The notes under the pieces: generated by a model
The model's input: only the letters and a program-made list of their open reading frames with translations
Database searches by the model: none
Told to the model about the DNA's origin: nothing
Position numbers and translations under genes: made by a program
Shown here: in pieces, positions 17,819 through 25,509 of the stretch
Position numbering within the stretch: position 1 is the first letter of the stretch
Layout: each line of letters begins with the position of its first letter
NCBI GenBank assembly: GCA_963841455.1
Contig: CAWJCU010000003.1
Span: 1-64,000, forward strand
Direction of reading: 5' to 3'
Length of the DNA stretch: 64,000 nucleotides
DNA from: JAWVFM01 sp963841455
Lineage (GTDB): Bacteria > Actinomycetota > Thermoleophilia > Solirubrobacterales > 70-9

Positions 17819-19054
17819 TCAGACGTCGAGCTCACCCATCAGCTGCAGCCAGTCGCGGAGCAGACGCGGGGTCAGGAAGCGCTCGCGGGCGCGTTCCTTG
17901 CCGGCCCGCCCGAGGCGCTTGGCGAGCTCAGGGTCCTCGAGGATCTCCACCGCCCGCTCCGCCGCCTGCGCGGGGCTCGACACGAGGAAGCCGGTCTCGC
18001 CATCGGCAATCTGCAGCGGGATCCCCCCGACGTCGCCGCCGATGGTCGCTCGCCCCTTCCACAGCGCCTCGGTGACGGTCAGCCCGAAGCCCTCGCGAAG
18101 TGACTTCTGCATCACCACGTCCGATTGGGACTGGAAGGCGTTGACCTCGATTGCCCCGACGTTGTTGAGGTTGTTGAGGATCTTGATGTCCGGGTCGCCC
18201 TCGGCGTGGCGGAAGGTGGAGTGGAAGAACTCCCAGCCCTCGGGGTCGTCGGTGGCCATCGAGCCGACGAGCGCGAGCTGCACATCGGGCCGCTGCTCGC
18301 GGATCAGGCGATAGGCGTCGATGACCCCTATCGGGTCCTTCCACGGGTCGAACCGCGAGACCTGGGTCACCAGGGGGCGCTCGGGATCGATCCCGAACTG
18401 CTCGCACACGAAGGCCGCGTCCTCGGGCGAGAGCGCCATGTTCTTGGGCGAGAGCGGGTCGATGGCCGGCGGCACGATCTTTCTGAGGCCCCCGTCGAGC
18501 CCGGCAGGGACGTACTGCTCGAGATGCCAGACGCTCGCGTCGTACTCGGAGATCAGCGGCTTGAGGCGCCCGAGCGTCTCTTGATTCGGAGTCGAGAGGT
18601 CGATGTGGCAGCGCCATACCCAGCGCCGGGCCACCTCGGCCGCGTTCATCCGGAGGCCTGCCGGCTGCGGATCGTGGACGATGATCAGGTCCCAGTCGCC
18701 CTCGAGGCCCTGGGCGTTCATCGCGTTGTAGGCCTCGAACACCTCCCACTGCTCGTCCGAGATCGCCTGCGGATCGCCCTGGAGGGAGTTGTGCATGAGC
18801 TTCGTGACGTTGAAGAACTCCTCCCGCCCGAGGATCACGTGCCAGTGGGCGTCCAGGCCCACGTCGCGCATGAGCGGCACGAGCGTGTAGAGGATCTCCG
18901 ACACCCCGCCGCCGAATGCGGTCGCGCTCACGTGGAGCACCCGCTTTCCTTCGAGCGCCGCTGCCATCTCGCGAATCTCGGCCACGAGGCCGCGGCCCGC
19001 CAGATGCGTGTAGTCGGCGAGCGAGCGGGGACCGAGGGCAACCTCCTGGAGCAC
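17819..19054 (-). CDS. treT: trehalose synthase TreT-type glycosyltransferase (GT4)
   Basis: A 411-aa GT-B glycosyltransferase of the TreT family, which joins NDP-glucose and glucose to make trehalose directly. Visible motifs: VLHVSATAFGGGVSEILYTL near residue 40, DLIIVHDPQPAGLR, VWRCHIDLSTPNQE, VTQVSRFDPWKDPIGVIDAY at the second domain and the EX7E nucleotide-sugar site in LREGFGLTVTEALWKGR. It is upstream of otsA in the same direction, so two trehalose routes appear to be co-expressed. Confidence 0.88.
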   Translation of the reverse strand: MLQEVALGPRSLADYTHLAGRGLVAEIREMAAALEGKRVLHVSATAFGGGVSEILYTLVPLMRDVGLDAHWHVILGREEFFNVTKLMHNSLQGDPQAISDEQWEVFEAYNAMNAQGLEGDWDLIIVHDPQPAGLRMNAAEVARRWVWRCHIDLSTPNQETLGRLKPLISEYDASVWHLEQYVPAGLDGGLRKIVPPAIDPLSPKNMALSPEDAAFVCEQFGIDPERPLVTQVSRFDPWKDPIGVIDAYRLIREQRPDVQLALVGSMATDDPEGWEFFHSTFRHAEGDPDIKILNNLNNVGAIEVNAFQSQSDVVMQKSLREGFGLTVTEALWKGRATIGGDVGGIPLQIADGETGFLVSSPAQAAERAVEILEDPELAKRLGRAGKERARERFLTPRLLRDWLQLMGELDV

Positions 19055-19096
19055 GGTTGCGGAAAGCTACGCCTTTTTCGCGTCCAGGCGGGCCGG

Positions 19097-20302
19097 TTAG
19101 CCGGAAAGGTTCTCGGGCCGGGTCGCGAGCTTCACGTCCACGTCCATCCGCTTGCCGTCGCGAATGATCGTGAGCGTCGCCGTGTCGCCCGGATCGAGCT
19201 GGGCCACGAGGATCGGCAGGTCGCTCGCCTTGCTGATCGGGTGGCCATTGACCGCGACGATCACGTCGCCGCCGACCTTGAACTCGGAGCCCTGGAAATG
19301 GATCGTCTTGTCGGAGCCGCGGAGGTTGGCGCCCTCGGCCGGCCCGCCCTGGATGACCGAAGAGATGAGCGCGCCCCTCTCCGAGGGAATTCCGAGCTTG
19401 TCGGCGAGCTGCGGATAGAGCTGCTCGGTCCGCACCCCGAGGTAGGCGTACTGGGCGTGGCCCATCGAGCGCAGCTGGTCGAGCGAGCGGTTCACGAGCG
19501 CGATCGGGACGGCGAAGCCCACGCCCTCGTTGCCGCCCGAGGTGGTGTTGATCTGCTGGTCGATGCCGAGCACGTCCCCATTGGCGTCGAGCAGCGGGCC
19601 GCCCGAGTTGCCGGGGTTGATCGATGCGTCCGTCTGGATCGCCCCCTCGATCTTGAAGTTCGAGAGCGAGTCGATCGTGCGGTCCGTCGCCGAAACGACC
19701 CCTACCGAGAGGGAGTTGTCCTCGCCGAAGGGGCTGCCGATCGCGGCAACCGGCTGGCCGACCTGGACCTTCTCGCTCGTCGCAAGGGTGAGTGGGTGCA
19801 GGTCGAGGCCCGCCGGATCGACCCGCAGGAGCGCCACGTCGGCGTCCGGGTCGAATCCCACGACCTTGGCCGGCACCTGGTTCTCGTCGGTGAACTGCAC
19901 GTAGACGGACTTCGCCGCGTGGATCTGGCCCGACGTCCCGCCGGCCTCGGCATCGGTGACGACGTGGGCGTTGGTCGCGATCTCGCCGTTCGAATCAATG
20001 ACGAAGCCGGAGCCCTCAGCGGCCGATCCACCCCCACCGAGGATTCCGCCGCCGATTGGGTGGCCGAAGAAGGAGCGGATCGTCACCACCCCCGGCGCGG
20101 CCTCCGCGTAGATCCGCTCGGGGTCGAAGCCCGACGCGCCCGTCTCGATCGCGACGCGCGGCAGCGTTGTCGACGGCGCCGACGCAGACGAGCCCGCCGG
20201 CGGCGTCGTACTGTCGCCGCCGCCGTCGCCCTCGCCGCATGCGGCGAGGGCGGCCGCGGCGGCGACGAGCGTCGCCGCCAGAGCCGGTCGCGCGAGCCTC
20301 AC
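19097..20302 (-). CDS. HtrA/DegP-like serine protease with PDZ domain, lipoprotein
   Basis: A 401-aa envelope protease for misfolded proteins. A hydrophobic leader ends in the lipobox LAACGEG (Cys near residue 22), so it should be membrane-anchored. The trypsin-like domain has His in TNAHVV, Asp in PDADVALLRV and the nucleophile in NPGNSGGPLLDANG. A PDZ domain follows (YLGVRTEQLY… VNGHPISKASDLP). Its GTG start overlaps the sensor-kinase stop by 4 bp, so it is probably co-transcribed with, and controlled by, the adjacent two-component system. Confidence 0.93.
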   Translation of the reverse strand: MRLARPALAATLVAAAAALAACGEGDGGGDSTTPPAGSSASAPSTTLPRVAIETGASGFDPERIYAEAAPGVVTIRSFFGHPIGGGILGGGGSAAEGSGFVIDSNGEIATNAHVVTDAEAGGTSGQIHAAKSVYVQFTDENQVPAKVVGFDPDADVALLRVDPAGLDLHPLTLATSEKVQVGQPVAAIGSPFGEDNSLSVGVVSATDRTIDSLSNFKIEGAIQTDASINPGNSGGPLLDANGDVLGIDQQINTTSGGNEGVGFAVPIALVNRSLDQLRSMGHAQYAYLGVRTEQLYPQLADKLGIPSERGALISSVIQGGPAEGANLRGSDKTIHFQGSEFKVGGDVIVAVNGHPISKASDLPILVAQLDPGDTATLTIIRDGKRMDVDVKLATRPENLSG

Positions 20303-21708
20303 GCCCGCCTGCTCCCGGCGGCCGGCAGGCTCAGCGTGAACTCGGTGCGCCCGCGCCGCGACGAGAGGTTGAGCGCTCCGTCCATCCGGTCGGCCAGCTC
20401 GCGCGCGATCGCGAGGCCGAGCCCCGATCCGCTGACGCGGTCGGCGGTGTAGAAGCGCTCGAAGATCCTCCCGCGCGAATGCGCATCGACCCCGGGGCCG
20501 TCGTCGGCCACAACGAGGATGGCGCTGCCGTTGCTCGTATCTGCGCTCACTGCGATAGAGGTTCCCGCCGGTGTATGGGTGAGGGCGTTATCGATCAGGA
20601 TACGCATGATCTGAGCGACCCGGTCTGGATCGGCGTTGGCCACGGCCCGCCGCCTGGGCCGGACGGCGATCGGCGAGTCGTGCCGCTCCGCCGCCGGCGT
20701 GAACTCGGCGCTCACGCGCCCCGCGAGCTCTCCGAGCTCCACGGGCTCGGAGCGGATCTCCATCGCGTCGGCGTCGAGCTTCGAGAGGTCGAGGAGGTCG
20801 GCGGTGAGCTTCGTGAGCCGAGCGATCTGCTCCCGCATGTTGCGGACGAACTCCGCGCGTGCGGCGGGGTCGGGGTCCTCGTCCTCCAGGAGCTCCGCGA
20901 AGCCCGCCAGCGAGAAGATCGGCGTGCGCAGCTCGTGCGACGCGTTCGCGATGAACGCCTTGCGCGCGCTGTCGAGCCTCGCGAGCTTTCGCTGCATCTC
21001 GTCGAGGGCGGCTGCGAGCTGGCCCACTTCGTCGCCCCCGAGGTCGGGTATCGGCGTTCGGAAGTCGCCCTCGGCGACCTTCTCCGCGGCCCTCTCGAGC
21101 CGCCGCAGCCGGCGTGCGTGGGCCCCCGCCACCAGCCAGCCGGCCCCGAGCGCGAAGGTCAGGGCGATGGCCCCCGCGATCACGATCTGCCGCTTGATGA
21201 GCGCGACGTTGTCGGCCACCTCCGCCAGCGGCGCCGAGAGCACGAGCACCCATCGCGGATTCCCGCGCCGCGAGACCGCGATCGCGGTCTCGCCGATCTG
21301 CTGGGACCCAATGGTCTCGACCGCCGTGCCCGGACGCCCGGTCGCCGCCGCCGTGACCGCCGCCGGATAGCTCGGAGCGACGGCGGTGCGCTCGATCTCG
21401 GAGTCGGCGATGACGAACTCGGGACGGGGTCCCTGCGGGCCCGATCGGACCCCCAGCAGCGACGCCCGCGCGTCGGCCTTCTGCGCGGTGGCGCTGACGA
21501 TCCTCTCAAGGCGCGCCCGGGAGGCCGCTGAGTCGAGCGCACCGGAGAAGCGGGCGCCCTGCGAGATCGCAACGCCCTCGAGCCGCTGGAGCTTCGACGC
21601 CGTGAGGCTCGACTCGAGCTGCGGGACCACGTAGAGGTAGACGAAGCCCACGGCCGCTGCGGTGATAGCGAAGAACAGCAGCACGAGCCTCGTGCGGACG
21701 GAATTCAT
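20299..21708 (-). CDS. membrane sensor histidine kinase
   Basis: A 469-aa kinase. TM1 is at residues 8-27, followed by an extracytoplasmic sensor of about 135 aa, TM2 near residues 172-195 (IVIAGAIALTFALGAGWLVA), a HAMP region, then HisKA with the phospho-accepting His in ANASHELRTPIFSLAGF. HATPase boxes are N (ILIDNALTHTPAG), G1 (VVADDGPGVDA) and G2 (SGSGLGLAIAREL). Downstream of the response regulator by 51 bp and overlapping the HtrA gene, it likely senses envelope stress; the signal is unknown. Confidence 0.93.
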   Translation of the reverse strand: MNSVRTRLVLLFFAITAAAVGFVYLYVVPQLESSLTASKLQRLEGVAISQGARFSGALDSAASRARLERIVSATAQKADARASLLGVRSGPQGPRPEFVIADSEIERTAVAPSYPAAVTAAATGRPGTAVETIGSQQIGETAIAVSRRGNPRWVLVLSAPLAEVADNVALIKRQIVIAGAIALTFALGAGWLVAGAHARRLRRLERAAEKVAEGDFRTPIPDLGGDEVGQLAAALDEMQRKLARLDSARKAFIANASHELRTPIFSLAGFAELLEDEDPDPAARAEFVRNMREQIARLTKLTADLLDLSKLDADAMEIRSEPVELGELAGRVSAEFTPAAERHDSPIAVRPRRRAVANADPDRVAQIMRILIDNALTHTPAGTSIAVSADTSNGSAILVVADDGPGVDAHSRGRIFERFYTADRVSGSGLGLAIARELADRMDGALNLSSRRGRTEFTLSLPAAGSRRA

Positions 21709-21759
21709 CCGCCGGCATCCTCGGCTTCGCTTCCGGTGCCGGCGGGCCGCGCCACGGGG

Positions 21760-22464
21760 TCAGTCGTCGTCGCGAAAGCGGTATCCGACGCCCCGCACGG
21801 TCAGCAGATACTCGGGTGAGCTCGCGTCACTCTCGAGCTTCTCGCGTAGATGGCGGATGTGGACGTCGACGGTCCGCGGATCTCGATAAGCCGAATCCCC
21901 CCACACCCGCTCGAGGACCATCTGCCTCGAGAAAACCTTGCCCGGGGAGCGGGCGAGCGTCGCGAGCACCTCGAACTCGACGTAGGTCAGCTCGGCGCGC
22001 TCGGCGCGGATCATCACCGTGCGGCGCTCGAGGTCGATCTCGAGGTCGGCGGCCGAGATGGGCTCCCCGGCGCCGGTGCGCTCGGCGATCATGTCCGCCC
22101 GGCGGAGGGCTGCGCGGACGCGGCTGCGGAACTCGCGGACCGAGAACGGCTTCGTGATGTAGTCGTCCGCGCCCATCTCGAGGCCGAGCACCTTGTCGAC
22201 CTCGTCGTCGCGGGCCGTGAGCATGATGATCGGCACCTGGCTGCGGCTGCGCAGCCTGCGACAGACCTCGATGCCGTCGACCCGCGGAAGCATCACGTCG
22301 AGGACGACGAGATCGAACCGCTGCTCGGCGAAGCGGTCGAGCGCCTCCCGCCCGTCGTGCGCCGGCACCACCTCGTATCCGTCGCGGCGCAGTGGGTAGG
22401 CGAGCAGCGTTTGGATTGCCTGCTCGTCGTCCACCAGCAGGATCCGCGCCGAGGCGGCTGGCAT
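21760..22464 (-). CDS. OmpR/PhoB-family response regulator
   Basis: A 234-aa regulator. The receiver domain has the acidic pair in ILLVDDEQ, phospho-Asp in DLVVLDVMLPRVDG, Thr in IIMLTARDDEVDK and Lys in DDYITKPFSVREF. The C-terminal winged helix carries LTYVEFEVLATLARSPGKVF and RTVDVHIRHLREKLE. It is the first gene of the RR-HK-HtrA operon and is divergent from the M28-like gene, with a 55-bp gap for both promoters. Confidence 0.95.
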   Translation of the reverse strand: MPAASARILLVDDEQAIQTLLAYPLRRDGYEVVPAHDGREALDRFAEQRFDLVVLDVMLPRVDGIEVCRRLRSRSQVPIIMLTARDDEVDKVLGLEMGADDYITKPFSVREFRSRVRAALRRADMIAERTGAGEPISAADLEIDLERRTVMIRAERAELTYVEFEVLATLARSPGKVFSRQMVLERVWGDSAYRDPRTVDVHIRHLREKLESDASSPEYLLTVRGVGYRFRDDD

Positions 22465-22519
22465 GTGGAGAGGTTAGCCTCGGTCGCTGAGCGTTCCCGC
22501 ACGCGGGCGCCCGCCCACC

Positions 22520-24511
22520 GTGGTCGACCTACGCCTCTACCGCCTCAGCTTCCTTCCCGCCATCGCGGCGGTGGTCGCCCTGCTCTTCTCGCTCCAGTCG
22601 CAGCCCGGGCCGCTCCGCCCACTGGTCGCCCCGGCCGGGTTCGACCGCGAGGTTGCCGCCGGCTACGCGCGCCAGATCATCGCGGCGGCGCCGAGCCGAT
22701 CCCCGGGCTCGAGGGGTGACTCGGCCGCAGCGGCCCTCGTCGAGAAGACGTTCAAGACGGTCACCGCCGGGCAGGTCGTCGTGCAGCGCTTCGGCGAGGG
22801 AGGGTCGCTCACGAACGTGATCCTGAGGCTGCCCGGTGCGAGCCACAACGAGATCGTCCTGATCGCACCGCGCGACACGGCCTCGCCTCCGGGCGCCGCG
22901 TCGAGCGCGGCCGCGACGGGAGCCCTCGAGGAGCTCGCCTCGAGCATCGGGACCTCCCAGCACACGAAGACGATCGTCCTTGTCTCCACCGATGGCTCTT
23001 CATCGGGCGCGTCGGGCGCGAGCGCGCTCGTCGACGGCTACCTCGACCCATCCGTGGTCGACGCGATCGTCGCGCTCGAGCAGCCGGGGTCGGCGAGCGT
23101 GCGACAGCCGTACGTGCTCGATTCCTCCACCGACGCGCAGAGCGCTTCGATACAGCTCGTCCGCACGGCCGAGCTCTCGCTCCTCGACCAGACCGGGCTT
23201 CACGCTCACGAGCCCGGGCCGTTCGGCCAGCTCGCGGCGCTCGCCCTCCCCGGCGGCCTCGGGGAGCAGGCCGTGCTCATCTCGAGGGGCCTCGACGCGG
23301 TCGGCCTCTCGTCGGCCGGGGAGCGCCCCCTGTCCCCCGCCGACGATCGCCTCGACGACTTCTCCGCCAAGACTCTCGACCGGTTCGGGCGGGCTGCTGT
23401 CGACCTCGTACTCGCTCTCGACGCCGCGCCCGGCCAGCCCGTCCACGGCCCCGGCGCCTACCTCGAGGTGGCCGGCAACCTGATCCCCGGCTGGGCTCTC
23501 GCGGGACTCGCGCTCGGACTCCTCATCCCCGCGATCGTCGCGGCCGTCGACTCCCTCGCCCGCGCCGGCCGGCGACGGACCGCGGGCGCGGCGCTCGCGT
23601 GGGCGTCGAGGCGCTCTTTGCCGCTGCTCGTCGCCTTGGCGCTCCTCTACGCGATGGCCCTCATCGGAATCGTCCCGCGACCGTCGTTCCCCTTCGACCC
23701 GGGGCGGTACGCGGTCGGGCCGAGCGAGCTTCTGGCGCTCCTGGTGCCGGTGACCGCGGCGGTGGGGATCTGGTGGTGGCTCGGACGCAACCGCATGCCG
23801 GTCAGGATGGCGCCCGAGGCCGCGGCGGCCGCCCTCGGGCTCTGGAGCGGCGTCGCTCTGCTTGCGGTCTGGATCGTGAATCCCTACCTCGCGCTCCTCC
23901 TGGTTCCCCTGGCCCACCCCTGGGTGCTCGAGGCGCGAGCCGGGCGACGCGGCCGGCGTCCCCGGAGGTGGCCGTCGATGGCAGCCATCGCGGCGGCGTG
24001 CGTGCCGCTCATACTCGGTGCGGCGAGCGTCGCCGGCCGCCTCGACCTCGACGCGGGCGTCGTCTGGTCGGTCGCGCTCTCGATCGGCGACTGGGGCATC
24101 CGGGCGCCGATCGCGATCTGCGGCTGCGTGCTGGCGGGATCGGTCGCCTCGCTCGTCTTCGTCGCCGGTGCAGGCGCTGAGGCCGGCCCGCCAGGGCCGG
24201 CGAGGTCCCCTCGCGGGCGGGACATTGCATACGAAGCTCACACCGACGCCGAGGCGGCGAGCGAGGCGGTGTGGACAAATTCCCTATCGGGTAGCGAGGA
24301 GGAGGGACCGATCAATGCAGCGGAGACGAAGCGCAGCCCGGGACCGAACGGGGATACACGGATTGCTCCCGGAGGGGAGGCTCAAGCACTTGACCGGACT
24401 GATTCACGCAGGGGAGTATCGCGTCGACGCGCAGGCGGTCGCACGAGAGATGCTGACGAAGGCGAGCCTGATCAGGCGCGCCCGGATCGAGCTCGCGACC
24501 GTCCGAGCTGA
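22520..24511 (+). CDS. M28-peptidase-like polytopic membrane protein lacking the zinc-site residues
   Basis: The first ~320 residues follow the layout of an M28 aminopeptidase ectodomain: a leader TM (12-26), an LVEKTFK…VQRFGEGG segment, VLIAPRDTASPPGAASSAAA where active enzymes have the zinc-binding 'HxD…GANDN' region, and ALEELASSIG. The metal-binding His/Asp are replaced, so catalysis is doubtful. From about residue 325 there are about seven hydrophobic segments. After residue 555 the frame runs on as hydrophilic sequence and overlaps the FlgM-like gene in another frame; the true end may be near 24180, with an indel. Start is GTG 22520. Confidence 0.65.
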   Translation: MVDLRLYRLSFLPAIAAVVALLFSLQSQPGPLRPLVAPAGFDREVAAGYARQIIAAAPSRSPGSRGDSAAAALVEKTFKTVTAGQVVVQRFGEGGSLTNVILRLPGASHNEIVLIAPRDTASPPGAASSAAATGALEELASSIGTSQHTKTIVLVSTDGSSSGASGASALVDGYLDPSVVDAIVALEQPGSASVRQPYVLDSSTDAQSASIQLVRTAELSLLDQTGLHAHEPGPFGQLAALALPGGLGEQAVLISRGLDAVGLSSAGERPLSPADDRLDDFSAKTLDRFGRAAVDLVLALDAAPGQPVHGPGAYLEVAGNLIPGWALAGLALGLLIPAIVAAVDSLARAGRRRTAGAALAWASRRSLPLLVALALLYAMALIGIVPRPSFPFDPGRYAVGPSELLALLVPVTAAVGIWWWLGRNRMPVRMAPEAAAAALGLWSGVALLAVWIVNPYLALLLVPLAHPWVLEARAGRRGRRPRRWPSMAAIAAACVPLILGAASVAGRLDLDAGVVWSVALSIGDWGIRAPIAICGCVLAGSVASLVFVAGAGAEAGPPGPARSPRGRDIAYEAHTDAEAASEAVWTNSLSGSEEEGPINAAETKRSPGPNGDTRIAPGGEAQALDRTDSRRGVSRRRAGGRTRDADEGEPDQARPDRARDRPS

Positions 24512-24575
24512 TCGAAGCCTGACGGCGCCACCTCGGCGCCGTCAGGATCCCGGAGCACCGTCCCAGCCCCTCTGA
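24315..24575 (+). CDS. FlgM-like anti-sigma-28 domain protein (orphan)
   Basis: An 86-aa basic protein. Residues 25-48 (LTGLIHAGEYRVDAQAVARE) match the C-terminal FlgM helix pattern of a GxYxVD turn followed by 'vA..ml'. Its ATG follows the strong ribosome-binding site GAGGAGGAGG at 24296. It overlaps the end of the M28-like frame and, convergently, the last 104 bp of thiL. No flagellar gene is nearby, so the partner sigma factor is unknown. It may be a FliA-type or other sigma antagonist. Confidence 0.6.
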   Translation: MQRRRSAARDRTGIHGLLPEGRLKHLTGLIHAGEYRVDAQAVAREMLTKASLIRRARIELATVRADRSLTAPPRRRQDPGAPSQPL

Positions 24576-25503
24576 GCGCCTCGCCGATCCGCGTCAGGCG
24601 TGTTCCGGTGGCGCTAACCGCTCGCGAGGCCGCCTCGAGGGCTTCCGGCGGAATCGTCGCCACGAGCTCGTAGTCCTCGCCGCCTGAGGCTGCGAGCTTG
24701 ATCGCCTCGGCGGAAGCGCGTTCCGCAAGCGCCGCGAGACCCGGCTCGAGGGGAAGGCGGTCGAGCTCGATCTCCATGCGAACCCCGCTCGCCGCCGCGA
24801 GATGCGCGGCATCGGAGCCGAGGCCGTCGGACACGTCGATCATGGCGGTCGCGCCGGCGGTGGCGAGCGCGCGCCCTGCGGCGAGGCGCGGCGCGGGCTC
24901 GAGCTGGCGCCGCACGAGCTCGGCCGCGACATCCGGCTCGACGTCGTCCCGGAGGCCTGGCTCGGAGAGCAGCAGCAGGCCGGCTGCCGCGCCGCCCAGC
25001 GCTCCCGTCACCACGAGCGCGTCACCCGGGTTGGCGCCCGAGCGCCTCACGAGCTCCTCCGACGAGCCCGCGTGACCGACGACCGTGAGGCCCAGCCACA
25101 GGACCGGTGCGCGGGTGACGTCGCCGCCGACGATGGCGACGCCGTGCTCGCCCGCCACGCCGACGAGGCCGGCGCCGACCTCGAGCAGTTCCTCCTCGGC
25201 CAGGCCCTCCCGGATCCCGACGATGACGTACGCCTCGCCCGGCGCGGCGCCCATGGCGGCGAGATCGGAGAGCGCGGCGGCCATCGCCTTCGCGCCGACG
25301 GCGCGGGGCGGCGCCGTGGCGAGGTCGAAGTGGACGCCCTCAACGGCGGCGTCGACCGACGTGGCGGTGGCCCCGTGCGGAACGGTGACGGCCGCGTCGT
25401 CGCCGCTTGCGACGGCCACCCGGTCGGCGCGGCCGAGCCCGGCCGCCCCCCCTGCTTCGGCGAGCGACCGCAACTTCGCGATCAGGTCGAACTCGCCGTT
25501 CAT
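24472..25503 (-). CDS. thiL: thiamine-monophosphate kinase
   Basis: Phosphorylates thiamine monophosphate to thiamine pyrophosphate. The 343-aa protein starts MNGEFDLIAKLRSLAEA and carries VASGDDAAVTVPHG, AVEGVHFDLATAPPRAVGAK, LSDLAAMGAAPGEAYV, VGGDVTRAPVLWLGLTVVGH, AMIDVSDGLGSDAAHLA and ASGGEDYELVATIP, the standard ATP/Mg motifs. It begins 6 bp after the PBP stop. The C-terminus (GFDQLGRSRARSGRA) extends slightly past the usual end into the convergent FlgM-like gene. Confidence 0.95.
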   Translation of the reverse strand: MNGEFDLIAKLRSLAEAGGAAGLGRADRVAVASGDDAAVTVPHGATATSVDAAVEGVHFDLATAPPRAVGAKAMAAALSDLAAMGAAPGEAYVIVGIREGLAEEELLEVGAGLVGVAGEHGVAIVGGDVTRAPVLWLGLTVVGHAGSSEELVRRSGANPGDALVVTGALGGAAAGLLLLSEPGLRDDVEPDVAAELVRRQLEPAPRLAAGRALATAGATAMIDVSDGLGSDAAHLAAASGVRMEIELDRLPLEPGLAALAERASAEAIKLAASGGEDYELVATIPPEALEAASRAVSATGTRLTRIGEALRGAGTVLRDPDGAEVAPSGFDQLGRSRARSGRA

Positions 25504-25509
25504 CTGGGT

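Noticed and set aside
18125..20452. 775-codon plus-strand open frame
   Set aside because: Antisense to treT and the HtrA gene, both with full catalytic motifs on the minus strand; the plus-strand product has no recognisable fold.
24265..24300. Shared GTGGACAA motif at 24271 and 56659 as a regulatory site
   Set aside because: At 56659 it is simply the first codons of ccmA; two short matches are expected by chance.
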